Shown in pieces: positions 14,501-25,789 of a DNA stretch of 64,000 bases. The notes under the pieces were generated by a model that was given only the letters and a program-made list of their open reading frames with translations, ran no database searches and was not told the DNA's origin. Position numbers and translations under genes: made by a program. Location of the stretch: positions 78,346,152 to 78,410,151 of the forward strand of contig NC_083597.1 in the NCBI RefSeq assembly GCF_020882245.1, in the 5' to 3' direction. Source of the stretch: Rhopalosiphum padi (Eukaryota > Arthropoda > Insecta > Hemiptera > Aphididae). Positions within the stretch are counted from its first letter, which is position 1. Every line of letters starts with the position of its first letter.

Positions 14501-17500
14501 ACATGTTGCAATGTAGTATAACGTCCTCTTAATAATAAAAATTAGATGTGAAATATGATTAGTCGATATCCAAGAAATCGATACCAAAAGTTGCAAAATA
14601 GTTTTGTAACTATAAAGTTATAGTTAGGTAATATAATACACATTATTATTATTATTATTTTTTTGTGTTACAACTATTTGGTTTTATACTTTAATACGAT
14701 GGTTAAAGAAATATGAAAATTGGTGTAAAATAAGTTGTTTTTAAGATTTGTTAAAATTAACTAAATCAAATAAAAAGTTACAAAAGTTATTAAATAAAAG
14801 TTTAATTTTTTTTTTTTTGATTTTTAAAGAATTTTAAAGAGATTTTTAAAGAGATTCAACACTTCAGGGCCAAAATTTCGGAGAGTAACATTTTTTTTAA
14901 ATATAAATACTGAAAATTTATATTCAATAAGTAAACTTAATTCATCAATAAAATGTTTCTATTTTTAAAAAATTTGGCATGTGAAGGGAATATTCTGTAC
15001 TCTCGACCAGTTACCTAGGCCCTACAATTTTATTAATCCTGGTTTGGTAATAGCGATATAAAGTTTATATTTTATTGCATCCATAGTTTGAACAGTTTTA
15101 GGTTTTATCAGTAATACATAAATATGACTGAAATATAAATAATTCAACTTATAAAATAATTTATTTGACATACCTTCTTGAATCTTTAGATCATAAATAG
15201 AAGCAGAAGCTGAAGCAATAATTTCTTGATAGTTGGTAGCTGATTGATCAAATAACTGAGCAATTAATGAGCATGTCTTTTGATAATGACATCTGCCGAT
15301 CACAGATAACTGCTCAAGCTGTTGTTGAACATTAGTGAAATCATCTAATGGGTCATCCAATCCATCTCTTACAATAAGTGTAACACTTTCTATCCTGGAT
15401 GATATATATGCCTTGGTAACTTCTGGAGTATAAGTTTCCAATAAATGAGGTTCTGCAGCTTTGACATAAGGTACTGATGCTACCATTCGTTGCCAGAAAC
15501 TTAATAAATAATGAAAAGAGTTTGGAGCACATTGGTAGACCTAAATAAATAAAGATTTTTTGTTTTATATATATACATCAATCGAATATACAATTATATT
15601 AAAATACTTTAAGATATATTTAATAATATATAATAGTTTTCTGGAATTTCAGCCAAATAATAAATACTAAAATTGTTATTACAATATTTAATATTAATGT
15701 AGTAATTGTTGTACAAGAAAAACATTAGGAAAATAATAACAACACTTTTACAATATTAAAGTATTAATTATAGCTTAAACCTTATTTTATTTGTTAACTT
15801 GTATGCGATACAAAAAAAGTTATACTTATATTATTTTATTACTACTAGGGCAAAGAATTATGTGGAATATTCAATACTGAAAATGCATTTAATTTTTTTG
15901 ATTATTCTTAAATATGAAATAAACTTTATAAATTTGGTACACCAATTTTACCTGTAAACTCTCAACAGTGAATTTAGCAATGAGACCGACAGTTTCTTGA
16001 TAACTGTCAACCATCACAAGTTCTCCAAGTTGATAATTTGATTTTAGTCTAGCTAATAAACGACAAAACTCGTGGTAATTATTTGAATCAGCTAAACCCT
16101 ACAAAGAAAATGTGTATTTTATAATTACTACAGTATTTTAATCATAATTTGAATACTAAGAAATACAACAATAGCTTATGTAACATTAAATTATTTAATA
16201 AGTTATAAATTAAAAATTTATTCAAATATCAAGATAAGATTTACAATCAGTCAAAAGCTTAATACCTGAGGATTAAGAAGAATATCTTTAACTCCATTTA
16301 CTAAATGAGATAAAAATTTAGCTCTTTCAGTAGTACTGAATAAGGAACGTCGGACTGAAGCTAGTTGCACCAAGCACGATAGAGCCTAAACAATTATAAA
16401 TAAAATTAATTTCAGTATGAGGTACAGTGTGCAATTTTTTAAAAGCTATTCTTACAAGACTTGACAAACTAGGTGGCAGGGAATGATAGAGATCGAAAAA
16501 TAGTGTTAAAGTAGATTGTTCGAGGAATGCTGGTCGCCAACCTGTGGGTATTTGAACAGTACAAATATCATCAGCCGATTCATCACAAGTTGTACCAATA
16601 AAATCATAAGTTAAACAATTCTGAGCTAACTGTAGACATCGAGACATGAATCCGTGCTAAAAAAAAAACAAAAATGTATACATTCAAAACATATACAAAT
16701 TATATGTATAATATAGATGAACCAAACATTTACTTGGGTTTCATCAGTAAAATTTAAATTTTTTCGATTATTATTAGCACCCCGTAACATTTGACATGAC
16801 ATTCGAAAAATTTCAAATAATTGAGTATCTCTGAATGATGATGCAACTTTACGATGTTTTAAAACAGCTCGGTGAGATTCTACATCAGCTACAGTGTTCA
16901 TTTCAGTTGTTAACTGAGATAATAGTTGTACTCCAATCATGCAATGTTCAACATTTGTTCCCTAAAACATTTAAGCTTTAGTATATAATAAAATATATAC
17001 TTATTTTAATATAATAAAATAACCTTAATTAAAGAAAGAAAATAGTACTAATAATAAAACTATTTAATAAAAATGTGACAAATGTAAATAGTAATTAAAA
17101 ATATAAAATTAAATGTTATAAATATTTATTTTAGACGTTGAGAAAAATTAGTTTTTAATAAACTGACCATTAATAGCAATGCGACAATAATACATTAAGA
17201 TGAATATAAAGTTATAATTTTGAAATGTCTGGGAAGCATACTGAAATATTAGATTTCATAGTTTCTACTAAGTATGAAAAATTCAACTTATTACTTTCAA
17301 CGTTTACAATTATTTGTTTTTTTTTTTATATATATAGTTGTTTTCACTATTACTAACAATTATTTTTGTGAGGATAGTTTTAAAGAAGTATCTAATAAAA
17401 AAAAAATGTAACCTAAAATTATAAGACCCAATATTTTAATTACTTGTAAAAAAACTGAAATATCAGACACAACATTTCTAAATGCATAGGAATCTTTTTC

Positions 17501-19520
17501 TCCGTCAAACCATCCTTGTTTAGTAATCTTTGCAAATAATAATACAAGTGCTTGGACTACAAATGATGGCAATTTAGGACGTGTAGCCAAATAATTCAAA
17601 ATATAATTTCCTAAAATAAAAATATATTAATAACTATGATATTAAGTATAAAATATTTTTAAAAATCATGGTATAAATCAAGTATAAAATTAGTTAAAAC
17701 TAAATAACTTACTGATCTGTATTCTTTGATCCAGGTTTAAGGTTAATGGAGTGCGTGATAAAAGTTTAGTTATAGTTGTAGTTGCTAATAATTGAGAATA
17801 ATGTGAGTCAGCTCGTTCCAATAGCAATTGACATTTGGATAGAGTGTTAGGAGTATTACTATTTTGAAATGAAACCAAAGCTTTTTCGGCTTCTACACAG
17901 AGAGTAGCATCCCTTGATTCGTACATTTGCTTGCATAGCATTTCCAAACGTGGAATACTCTAAAAAAATATGTCAATTATTATTTTAAGAAATTTTTACT
18001 TGATATACTGTATAATGATTATACAAATTAATATATTTAACATAATATAGTTAAAAAAGTAAAAATTTATTTTTAAAAATAGTTATGAATAACAATAATA
18101 AGTGGCTAAATAAAAATATTTAAGCAATAATTAAACAATGAATGTTTCTATTGAACAAGAATAAACACTTATTATTTATGAACAATTTTAATAATAAAAA
18201 AAAAAGATTAAAATTTTATATTTATATTTATTGTTATATTTACTATTGACAATAAGTTTAAATTAACAAAATTAAATATAATTACTAATTAGTATATAAT
18301 AATTTGATTTAAATTAATACAGAGGGTTTATTAAAACTAAAAAATATCTAAAATTCATACACTCAAATTTAATCATTGTAACAATAATATAAAGTTATTG
18401 ATTAATTTTAGTAGTTTGTTGTAAAATATTTTTTGTTTTAAAATACCATTGAATTACTAACACATGTTAGATATTATTTCAGTAGTATAACATCTAAAAC
18501 ATATTAATTCGATATATTTTTACGATGGGGATTCAGAGGTAAACATTAACATTTCTATTTAATTACTATTCTAGTCCTCCAAGTCAAAAATTTAAATTTT
18601 GCTAACAGTAATAAGGATAATAAAGAAAATAATAATAGACATTTATACAATTATTATGATTTATAATTTGTGAAGAAAGGATTAAAAACATACTACATTA
18701 GGATTAATGATTTGACTATGTTCAGGCCTAGCTAGACATAATATTATGATTAAGTTGATTAAAGTTAGGTTACAATTTACTAGTATCACACATTAGCAAA
18801 AAGTCATTAATATTTCTAAAGGAAAAATTCATATAAAAAAAAAACAAACATAAAATTTAGTTGTTTTTAGAAATAATATGAACTTATGCTTCTAAGAATT
18901 ATATCTGTTTTTATAAATGTATTTATTAGTAAATACTTAAATATAATAGTTTTAGTATTTTATATAATATATACTAAAATCAAGATAGGTATGCAAATAA
19001 GTACGAGAAACTGTTTTTACAATAAATTATATCTAAAAATGTTATGCTAATTAATATTTTTTAATAATTCTAATAAACTGATGTTCTATAAAACTATTAT
19101 TTATAATAGTTATTTAATATGTTCTAGGTAGATGGTCCAAACATTACTTGCAATGTAATATATGTAATAATGTGTACCATATTTCTTAAAATTAATTATA
19201 CACATTTTTTGTTATACATTTTCAATAATTTAAGTTAATAATTGCTTTTTATTAATATATAATGTTGAGTAGATATCCATTTAAGAACATATATGTAAAT
19301 TAAGTTATTATTTTGAGTAGATAAGATAAAAGGAAAATGTTCACAATCGTACACTAAAATATAATATGAATGAATGAAATTTTAATTGATTATCATTATG
19401 TTTACAAAAATGTAAATATATTATCATAATCCTAATTATAATTTTATTTTAATTTATAAAATTACAATAAAAACGTAACCATGCTGGTCGATTAAAACTT
19501 GCCTGAATATCGTCCGCCAT
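5580..19520 (-). CDS. XPO7: Exportin-7 (RanBP16), importin-beta family nuclear transport receptor
   Basis: Nineteen coding exons on the minus strand: 19520-19503, 17959-17713, 17610-17444, 16961-16734, 16656-16456, 16385-16266, 16098-15952, 15540-15174, 12667-12444, 12313-12222, 12155-12011, 11942-11795, 11723-11361, 11300-11089, 8963-8825, 6296-6219, 6118-5937, 5876-5749, 5679-5580. They sum to 3306 nt (1101 aa plus stop), close to the usual ~1087 aa, and all phases agree. The N-terminus MADDIQ joins SIPRLEMLCKQMYES, followed by the importin-beta N-terminal repeat and HEAT repeats. Landmarks are NYLATRPKLP, HRKVASSFRD, DFIGTTCDESADD, SVPYVKAAEPH, GRLTWLVYLIGAAIGGR, CRNQWSMSRPLLGLILLNE. Known role: RanGTP-dependent nuclear transport, with export and some import cargoes. 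Intron 1 uses a GC donor. Long introns 8, 14 and 15 hold transposon remains. Confidence 0.97.
8094..8109. repeat. Poly-G tract (16 G) inside an AT-rich XPO7 intron
   Basis: Sixteen consecutive G on the plus strand (C on the XPO7 transcript strand). It lies in a 160-bp stretch, about 8066-8227, that opens with GTGACGTATATA and closes with ATATATGCCACT. The rough inverted resemblance of those ends suggests a MITE remnant with a G-rich core, though I cannot fix its borders. Confidence 0.6.
10052..10586. mobile_element. Pogo/Tigger-like MITE in XPO7 intron 14
   Basis: The left end reads CAGTAGATTCTCGTTATGTC, and the right end read inward reads CAGTAGATTCTTACTATGTT. Both are flanked by TA (10050-10051 and 10587-10588). 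Terminal inverted repeats opening CAGTAGA with a TA duplication fit the Tc1/mariner-pogo group. It is 535 bp with no transposase frame, so it is non-autonomous. The class assignment rests on termini and TSD only. Confidence 0.75.
13261..13695. mobile_element. MITE-like insertion in XPO7 intron 8
   Basis: The left end reads CAGTGGCGGTCAATTG and the right end read inward reads AGTGGTGGTCAAACAG, giving roughly 12-13 bp of imperfect inverted termini. Both ends lead into G-rich/C-rich runs. I see no clear target-site duplication and no frame, so the superfamily is undecided. Confidence 0.5.
14051..15042. mobile_element. hAT-like element remnant in XPO7 intron 8
   Basis: The left end begins CAGGGCCGTATTAGCGC and the right end finishes ATTAATCCTGG, so read inward both start CAGG. 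The flanks carry a similar word, tttgttaatagc before and tttggtaatagc after (one mismatch in 12). This is longer than the 8-bp TSD usual for hAT, so the exact border is uncertain. It ends just 3' of coding exon 8 on the minus strand. A subregion (14400-14520) recurs at about 13801-13910 and, inverted, at about 62060-62190. Confidence 0.55.
17960..19502 (-). other. XPO7 intron 1 with GC-AG splice sites
   Basis: The first coding exon is only 18 nt (MADDIQ) and ends ...ATTCAG at 19503, followed by gcaagttt rather than a GT donor. The acceptor is a T-rich run ending AG at 17961-17960, after which AGT ATT CCA continues the family N-terminus in frame. CAG/GCAAGT is the strong consensus for the minor GC-AG class of U2 introns. 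The intron is 1543 bp, extremely AT-rich, with no frame or repeat that I recognise. Confidence 0.85.
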
Positions 19521-20425
19521 CTCCATCAAAAGCCATTAAACATCCAACAGAAATAAGTATAGTAACAACCTTATTTTTAATATTAAATCGTTGAAAATTA
19601 TATCACACCAAACAAACTTATTTCAAAGCAATCACACTCAAGTTCTAAACTAAAAAAATCCAGTGCGAAAAAATAATAAACAGAAATTTTTGCCCAACTA
19701 CAAACAACGTTCGTCTATCTATTTTCATGTTAACCAACATTACACAAGTGTGTAAATCATAAATTAAATTCAGTTGTATTTAAATAACACTTGTTAATAA
19801 TTTTAATACCTTTTGATACATTGATTTTTAAATAAACATTTCTTTAATGAGTAATTTTAAGTTTTTAACACATTGTAAGAAAAATTAACATTTTAATTAT
19901 TGTTGGTTAATCTGAAAAAATGATAAAATATTGTTATTTTGTTAACAGTTTTTGATATCAAATTATTTTAAATGTATATACGTACTATAGGTATATATTA
20001 CTTAATAATATGTACCTAACGCAGAGATAGTATCTTAATTCTGTTTCCTAATAATAATGTTTATATAATATAATCTGTTTTTGTATACACTGTACACTAT
20101 CACAAAATAAAGGAACACTCAACACACTCAATACAATACGGAATATGAAATACATTTATACTGTGACACAATAATAATTATAATTATAATAATAAATAGG
20201 TATAATATAATATATATATTATTATTAGTAGTATGACTTTAAATAAATCATATTATATATTTTCATTCGAATATTATCTTGTTGTAATCAATTATTAAAT
20301 ACATTTTTCACGAATCACAATCATATACAGTCTCCAGTTTAATATTAAAATTTGTGCCAAATAACATCGGGTAACTATAATATTGCTAAATATCATTCGT
20401 CCACCGTTAAATTTTGTTTGGAAAA
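19521..20425. promoter_or_regulatory. Shared upstream region of divergent XPO7 and CtIP-like genes
   Basis: About 905 bp separate the two start codons, which face away from each other. This must contain both 5' UTRs and both promoters, or a bidirectional one. I see no decisive TATA box because AT runs occur throughout. Transcription starts cannot be placed from sequence alone. Confidence 0.5.
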
Positions 20426-21610
20426 ATGAATATTCAAAATGAAGGTGAGGTCCATGTTAAAATGTTAACAGATGTTTGCCAAAATGTATGTACATTTATC
20501 AAAACGATGACAATAAATAATATGTCAAAAATTGAAACTAATGATTTGCATTGTGTTTGTTCTAAATTAAAAATTAAATTAGAACAAATTAATGAACAAG
20601 TTAAAACATTAGCAAGTTTGTTAAATTTTAGTACTGACCAAGATTTGTCTGCTGTGGATATATTGACTCAATGGATTTTATCGCTTTCAAACAAAAATAC
20701 TGAACATGCTAAAAAAAGAAAATTATATTCATCATATTCACCTCTAAAATTATCTCTTAAAGATAAAACTGAATTTAATGAAAGCATTAAAAAAAAATCA
20801 ATGTGTGGAAAATCTGAAAAAGAAAACAAAATAAAATCTCAAAATGAATTAAATAATTTTTGGAAATTACAAGTTAAGCGTGATGGAAATCCATCAGATT
20901 TATTAAAGAAATCTAAACAAACAACTTTAATGCTTCAACCAAAAAAAGAAAAGGTAAAAATGGATATTACTACTTTCAGTAGTCCAACACCTAAAATATC
21001 TATATTAAATTCTTCTAGTTTGCTTAGTCCTGAAATGTTTAATTTCAAAAATAATACAACTAAAGATATATGTGAAACAAATATAATTCATAACACACAA
21101 CTAAATGATTTGGATAATACATTTTCGAGTAATTTTAATAAAATGATGAATCCTAGTAAAAATATATTATCTACAGTAAAAACAAATACTTTAAAATTAA
21201 AAGAAACTAGTATTTCACATGATAAAACTGAAAATCACGTTCAATCAAATGATGAAACCAATTGTAGTCCTATCAATATATCAATGAGTATATTAAATAA
21301 TGCAACAACACTTAAAAAACAAAGCAAAATTCCTAATAGTGATTTATTAGACAGTTTTGATATCATTCCAGGTCTAAATGATAAAAAAAATGATTTACCA
21401 AATTACAAATTTAAAGAAGATCCTGTTAGAAAACATAATGAACGAAGATTATTAAATGGTTGGGATTGTAAAGACTGTTGCAAATTTTATGAAGAAAATA
21501 ATGATAATCCTATAGATGCAAAAAATGCCATGAATCACTTTTCAAGACATCGTTCTGTTAAACATCAACATCATGCTCCAACACCTCCCGGTTTTTGGGA
21601 TCCAATGTAA
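20426..21610 (+). CDS. CtIP/Sae2-family DNA end-resection factor
   Basis: A 394-codon frame without introns. I start at ATG 20426; the frame is open 12 nt further upstream but has no earlier ATG. Residues about 12-68 form a helical, coiled-coil-like stretch where CtIP proteins tetramerise. The middle is low-complexity, rich in K, N and S. The C-terminus is diagnostic of the SAE2 domain: EDPVRKHNERRLLNGWDCKDC, then FSRHR, then APTPPGFWDPM. Conserved are the K/R cluster, CxxC, SRHR and a Thr-Pro (T386), the site CDK phosphorylates in the human and yeast proteins. A PLKLS at 106-110 resembles the PxDLS CtBP-binding motif of vertebrate CtIP. Known role: activates MRE11-RAD50-NBS1 nuclease at double-strand breaks. 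The protein is far shorter than vertebrate CtIP (~900 aa) and ends immediately after the FW motif. The 5' UTR may hold introns that I cannot see. Confidence 0.88.
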   Translation: MNIQNEGEVHVKMLTDVCQNVCTFIKTMTINNMSKIETNDLHCVCSKLKIKLEQINEQVKTLASLLNFSTDQDLSAVDILTQWILSLSNKNTEHAKKRKLYSSYSPLKLSLKDKTEFNESIKKKSMCGKSEKENKIKSQNELNNFWKLQVKRDGNPSDLLKKSKQTTLMLQPKKEKVKMDITTFSSPTPKISILNSSSLLSPEMFNFKNNTTKDICETNIIHNTQLNDLDNTFSSNFNKMMNPSKNILSTVKTNTLKLKETSISHDKTENHVQSNDETNCSPINISMSILNNATTLKKQSKIPNSDLLDSFDIIPGLNDKKNDLPNYKFKEDPVRKHNERRLLNGWDCKDCCKFYEENNDNPIDAKNAMNHFSRHRSVKHQHHAPTPPGFWDPM

Positions 21611-21756
21611 CAACACCAAAGGTATAAAATATTATTTCTAATATAATAATTGATTTTAATCAGCTTTCTAACTTAAAGATTTCATAATTCATGTAATTAC
21701 TTTTATTGTTTAATTATATAATAATTGAGTCTTAATATATTATAAACAAAAAATTA

Positions 21757-21762
21757 AATAAA
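21757..21762 (+). terminator. Candidate poly(A) signal of the CtIP-like gene
   Basis: AATAAA lies 147 nt after the stop codon. A second copy follows near 22050. In AT-rich DNA the hexamer occurs often by chance, so position is the only support. Confidence 0.45.
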
Positions 21763-23406
21763 TATTTTCTACAGTAATAAAAAGTAAATATCCAATGTGT
21801 ATTTTACAATTATATGACACAGAAAATGCCCTCTCCCAGCATCACTATCCATATTATATTAATAAATGTATTCTATATTAATCAACATTTTGTAAATTAT
21901 TAATATTTTGGATTGCAGTATTATTATTTTGTTTAACATATTTTTATATTATAGTATATAGATATTAGATCAATTATATTTTCCAATTTAAAATATATAA
22001 GAAGTATGCCTTATAACTGTTATAAGTTATAAAATAATGAATGTAAAAATAAAATATTATACATAGTTTTTATTTGATTCAAATAAAGTATATAAGTTAT
22101 GAATAACATTTTTTTTTCTCTTACGCCCTCTCAAATAGCGTATATGGTAACTTATTGAAGTTAAAGATATTGGTAAACAATTTTACCACATACTGAATAT
22201 AAACATATAAATATAATAATCTTTAGTAGATATAACTGACTATATGAGTTTCCAATTTATTTTCTAAATACTTTTTATCAGTAGATAGTTTACTAACAAT
22301 TATTAAATAGTTTTGTTTATGTACTTTCAATATCTGTAAGCATCTACTAGTATAACTTTCGGGGAATATTATACAAAATGTTTAGTCCAATGTCCAAAGA
22401 TGTTAAAATTAAAAATGTTATGAATTTTAATTGCGTAATAAATTTCGTAATTTATAAAAATTTTGTAAAATTTCAACTTTAATCACTTATAATAATTTGT
22501 TTTCAATATTTTAAAATTACAGTAAAAATAACTTTTAAGTAGTATTATATTAAATTTTCAAGCTTTTTTTCTCAAAAATAAATATACAAAACATTGATTA
22601 TCGAAAAAAAATTAGGTCGTAAATTTTAAATTCTTATGAAATTAATATTTTCAAAATTTTATAGTGACAAAAAAAATTTAGTTGCAATATTTATGTATTT
22701 TGATAACATTTTAAGTTTACAGATAATCGAATCCATGTGATACTAACATATTAGGTCTACACCTAATAAACCTATAATTCACTGATCATTATAATATAGT
22801 CGGTGACGGTGTATTAAATATCAATTATGACCTAAACTAAATTATACACAACAATATTAGGTCTATTGTACGTATATAGAATGTATAGTGCAACAAAAAA
22901 AAGGTAGGCAAGTGGATATCGCTCTGCTGTATAGTAGAGATGGAGTCGATGGAGATGAGATGAGTAAGTCACTAGTAATGGATGTGTTGAATTTGAATGC
23001 ATTGACAGGTATCATTGCATACGAAAAACGATTCTGAGCGGAGATGATTTGTCAGTCTAGGATAATTAGTAGGATATATTATATTATTACCTATATTTAA
23101 ATTGTAATATATCGCTATTTTACTCGATTTCGTAAAAAATAAATTTCATACGCACATAAAATTTTTTCTATATTGACGCTGGAGTTTTTATAACAGTTAT
23201 TTGAAGAAAAAGTTATGGAGAACCTTGTGTTAGGAAAAAACTTTAGATTTAAATCACAAAAATTGTATGAATTTTCAACTTCCAAAACAAATTCCTTGCA
23301 AATTTTGACAGATTTTGTAAACATTTGAACTTTAAATGCTTTAATTATAAACAAAAATTGTGACTAAAGATTTTTTATTTTTTTTTTACTACAACAATAA
23401 CAACTT

Positions 23407-24447
23407 GGCTGCATACTACTTGCGTCCCAAAAAAAGGTATATTTTTTAGGTAGTAAATTCAACAGGTAACTTGCGTCCCGTTTTATGGACGCAACTCAGC
23501 TATATTATTCTTCCTACCTGCTATAATAGTCGTAACCGAGTTGCGTCCAAGATAAATAACATAATAATATTTTCAGCATTTGCACAGTTTATACAAGAGA
23601 TACTATTATAGCGTGTTAGTGTAAGTGTGATAAAATTGAATACACACCATGGCGATGTCCGGTTGTCACCAAACAATTTCCTAGCCATATTTATAACACT
23701 GAATGCTTTGAAAAACCAACACCTGATATCTGATTTGATATATATATTATAAATAACGATTGATCAGTATAGTATAACACAAAGTATTTTACACGGTGCT
23801 ATACTTTTCTCAGTACATGTTATACAGTGTTCGTTAAGTGTTCGATTAAAAATGGAAAAAATGTTTAGCTCCAAATTGTGCGCGACAAAAGAATTTTTTA
23901 TAATTCATAACTATAAGTTCAGTTACCATAAATTACTTAAAAATGAAGTACAACGGTGGAAGTGCACAAATAAAAATTGCAAAAGTTTTTTAAAGCTTTT
24001 CGTACTACATTTTTTAGTTAACTCTTTTTATTTTGCAGTTAATTTTGACGATTTTATTAATAAAAATTAATTATATACCTACCTATATTATTATTTTTAT
24101 ATTTTTAATTATGTATAATTTTTTTAATATGTTTATTTACATCATTTTGTATAATTTTATCTATTTAAACGTGATGTGATAATGTAATGCGATATAATCA
24201 AATGTACCTATATTAGTGGAATATATAAGTTACTATATAAATAGAATCATATGTAAATGTAATCAATATAATATTCTGATTTATAATAGTCTGTAAAATT
24301 TAATTTATGCTATTAAAAACTGGGACGCAACTAGGTTGTGTAAAAAGATACTGTTGGACGCAAATAAGCTATGACCCTTTTTGAACCTTTTTTGATGGGA
24401 CGCAACTCACCTACTAATAATAATCTCGGACGCAAGTAGTATGCACC
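23407..24447 (+). mobile_element. Mutator-like (MULE) non-autonomous element nested in repeat copy A
   Basis: The ends are inverted copies containing TGCATACTACTTGCGTCC, flanked by taacaactt (23398-23406) and gaacaactt (24448-24456), a 9-bp duplication with one mismatch. Copy B has the uninterrupted site at about 43011-43031. The 8-mer TTGCGTCC/GGACGCAA recurs several times near both ends (about 23419, 23472, 23490, 23543; 24325, 24356, 24399, 24428), as expected for transposase-binding arrays. A 9-bp TSD and an internal FLYWCH-like fragment fit the Mutator superfamily. It is 1041 bp, too short for a full transposase. Confidence 0.8.
23852..24070 (+). pseudogene. Truncated FLYWCH-type zinc-finger frame inside the MULE
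   Basis: A 72-codon frame starting MEKMFSSKLCATKEFF, then HNYKFSYHKLLKNEVQRWKC, then TNKNC. The order F...YKF...W-x-C-x4-C is the first half of a FLYWCH zinc finger, a fold common in Mutator-derived transposases. The C-terminal His pair is missing; the frame runs into hydrophobic, AT-rich sequence and stops. I read it as a decayed or captured remnant of the DNA-binding domain, not a working transposase. Whether it is expressed cannot be judged here. Confidence 0.55.
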
Positions 24448-24864
24448 GAACAACTTATAATAACCTTGTATTGAATTTTAAAGATTTTTTGGAAAGCCAA
24501 ATTTTTTTTATCGACATTTCAAGAAAAAAAATATAGAAAAATTAAAAATTTCAATGGCCTATAAATAGTTTTAAAAAATCTAAATATTTTAAAAATTAAA
24601 TCGTAAATAGATAACGCTAATATAAACATTTGATGAAAATTCAAGTATTTACAATAATTCGTTTTCGTTTTTGAGTTAGAGTAAAATAAAAAAAAAACGA
24701 TTTTGTCGAAAATAGGTTATGCGTAAAAATTCCCGTTTTTCCATTATTTTTTCAGGGTTTTTCCTGACGCTTTTGAAAACTACTGGACATTTATTACTCT
24801 TGACCCCCAAAGTACCAACTAGATTCAATTTCCTTTCAAAGGGGGTAGAAGTCAAAGCACTCTT

Positions 24865-25017
24865 CAGGGACGGACTTACCATTTTTCCGCCCCAAGGCAT
24901 TACAAGACTAATATATTAAATAAATAAAAGTAAAAATATACTGAAAAATTGTGGCGCCCCGAAAGATGTTGAACCCTAGGCACATATCTAGGTTGCCTAT
25001 GCGTAAATCCGCTCCTG
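24865..25017. mobile_element. Short hAT MITE nested in repeat copy A
   Basis: The element begins CAGGGACGGACTTACC and ends CGTAAATCCGCTCCTG; read inward the ends are CAGGGACGGACTTA and CAGGAGCGGATTTACG. It is flanked by gcactctt (24857-24864) and gcactatt (25018-25025), an 8-bp TSD with one mismatch. Copy B reads straight through the same site near 42595 (inverted). It is 153 bp and non-coding. Confidence 0.8.
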
Positions 25018-25789
25018 GCACTATTACTACTCCAAAACGTGATGATAGACACAAAAATAAAAAAACACATCATTGTAAAATCAATACATGGATCACTCCG
25101 TTCAGAATCTAAAATATGCACCTGAAGATTTTTTTTGTTACAATAATATAATAATATATTTTTTTTTAAACCGACGGTGTCCTTTACATCCTTCCACAAT
25201 TAAACTACTTACACCTACCTACTGCCCCTATGGTCATTAAACCGTTTGTAAATTGTATAACAAAGAAAAATTGGGGTGCCAAAGTACAACCTGCTTCTTC
25301 AATAATTTGCGTTCCTGTTTCTTTTAAGTTCTTTATTGTATAGAGATTAAAGGTATAAATCATGATTAAAGATACTATATTTAATCGTGGTATAAATGCT
25401 GAAATATAAAAAAATTGTTATTGTTGATGTTATTCCCAGTTGCAATCAAATAAATAAAGAAATAATAAGAACATTGTTGTTATTGTTTTATTCGTGTTAT
25501 CAGTAGTTGATCTTTTTTATATCGACCGTTCAATGTTCATACACAGATAAAGAGTACAACTGTATATAGACATAATATTATATTATTAATATACGCATAG
25601 TAGTTATTATCTTGAAAGTTACACCACAAGTCACAACAACAAAATACTTATATATTTAATTTCTATATTCTAAGACGCAGTACACATTTACTTTGTTAAA
25701 TAGATTGTTTTGATTGCTACCTATAGTTCGTTATTTTTTCTTATTCATCAATGCTTTAAAATCACTACAGCTAAGTCTAAGGAATCAAG

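Larger units (their letters stand above)
22890..25112 (-). repeat. Interspersed repeat, copy A (inverted relative to copy B)
   Basis: Read on the minus strand, this matches 42499-43517 along its length once the insertions at 23407-24447 and 24865-25017 are removed. Shared landmarks include TTTTAGATTCTGA at the start, a run around TTTGCAAGGAATTTGTTTT, and CAGCAGAGCGATATCCACTTG near the end. A motif like GATTCTGAGCGGAG occurs near both ends of the main body in opposite orientation, but homology continues past one of them. The class is unknown and there is no coding frame. Confidence 0.8.
21763..25789. other. Intergenic region between CtIP-like and cathepsin F genes
   Basis: About 4 kb. The first kilobase is plain AT-rich sequence. 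From about 22890 to 25112 it holds one copy of an interspersed repeat broken by two younger insertions, listed separately. The last 650 bp lead into the cathepsin F gene. No host gene is visible; short frames at 23115-23354 and 24676-25199 lie inside repeat sequence. Confidence 0.6.

Noticed and set aside
23029..25105. GATTCTGAGCGGAG inverted words as the true ends of the copy A/B repeat
   Set aside because: Homology between copies continues about 130 bp beyond one of the words, so they are probably internal rather than terminal.
24676..25199. Several overlapping frames on both strands
   Set aside because: They lie within repeat copy A and a nested MITE and correspond to no protein family.
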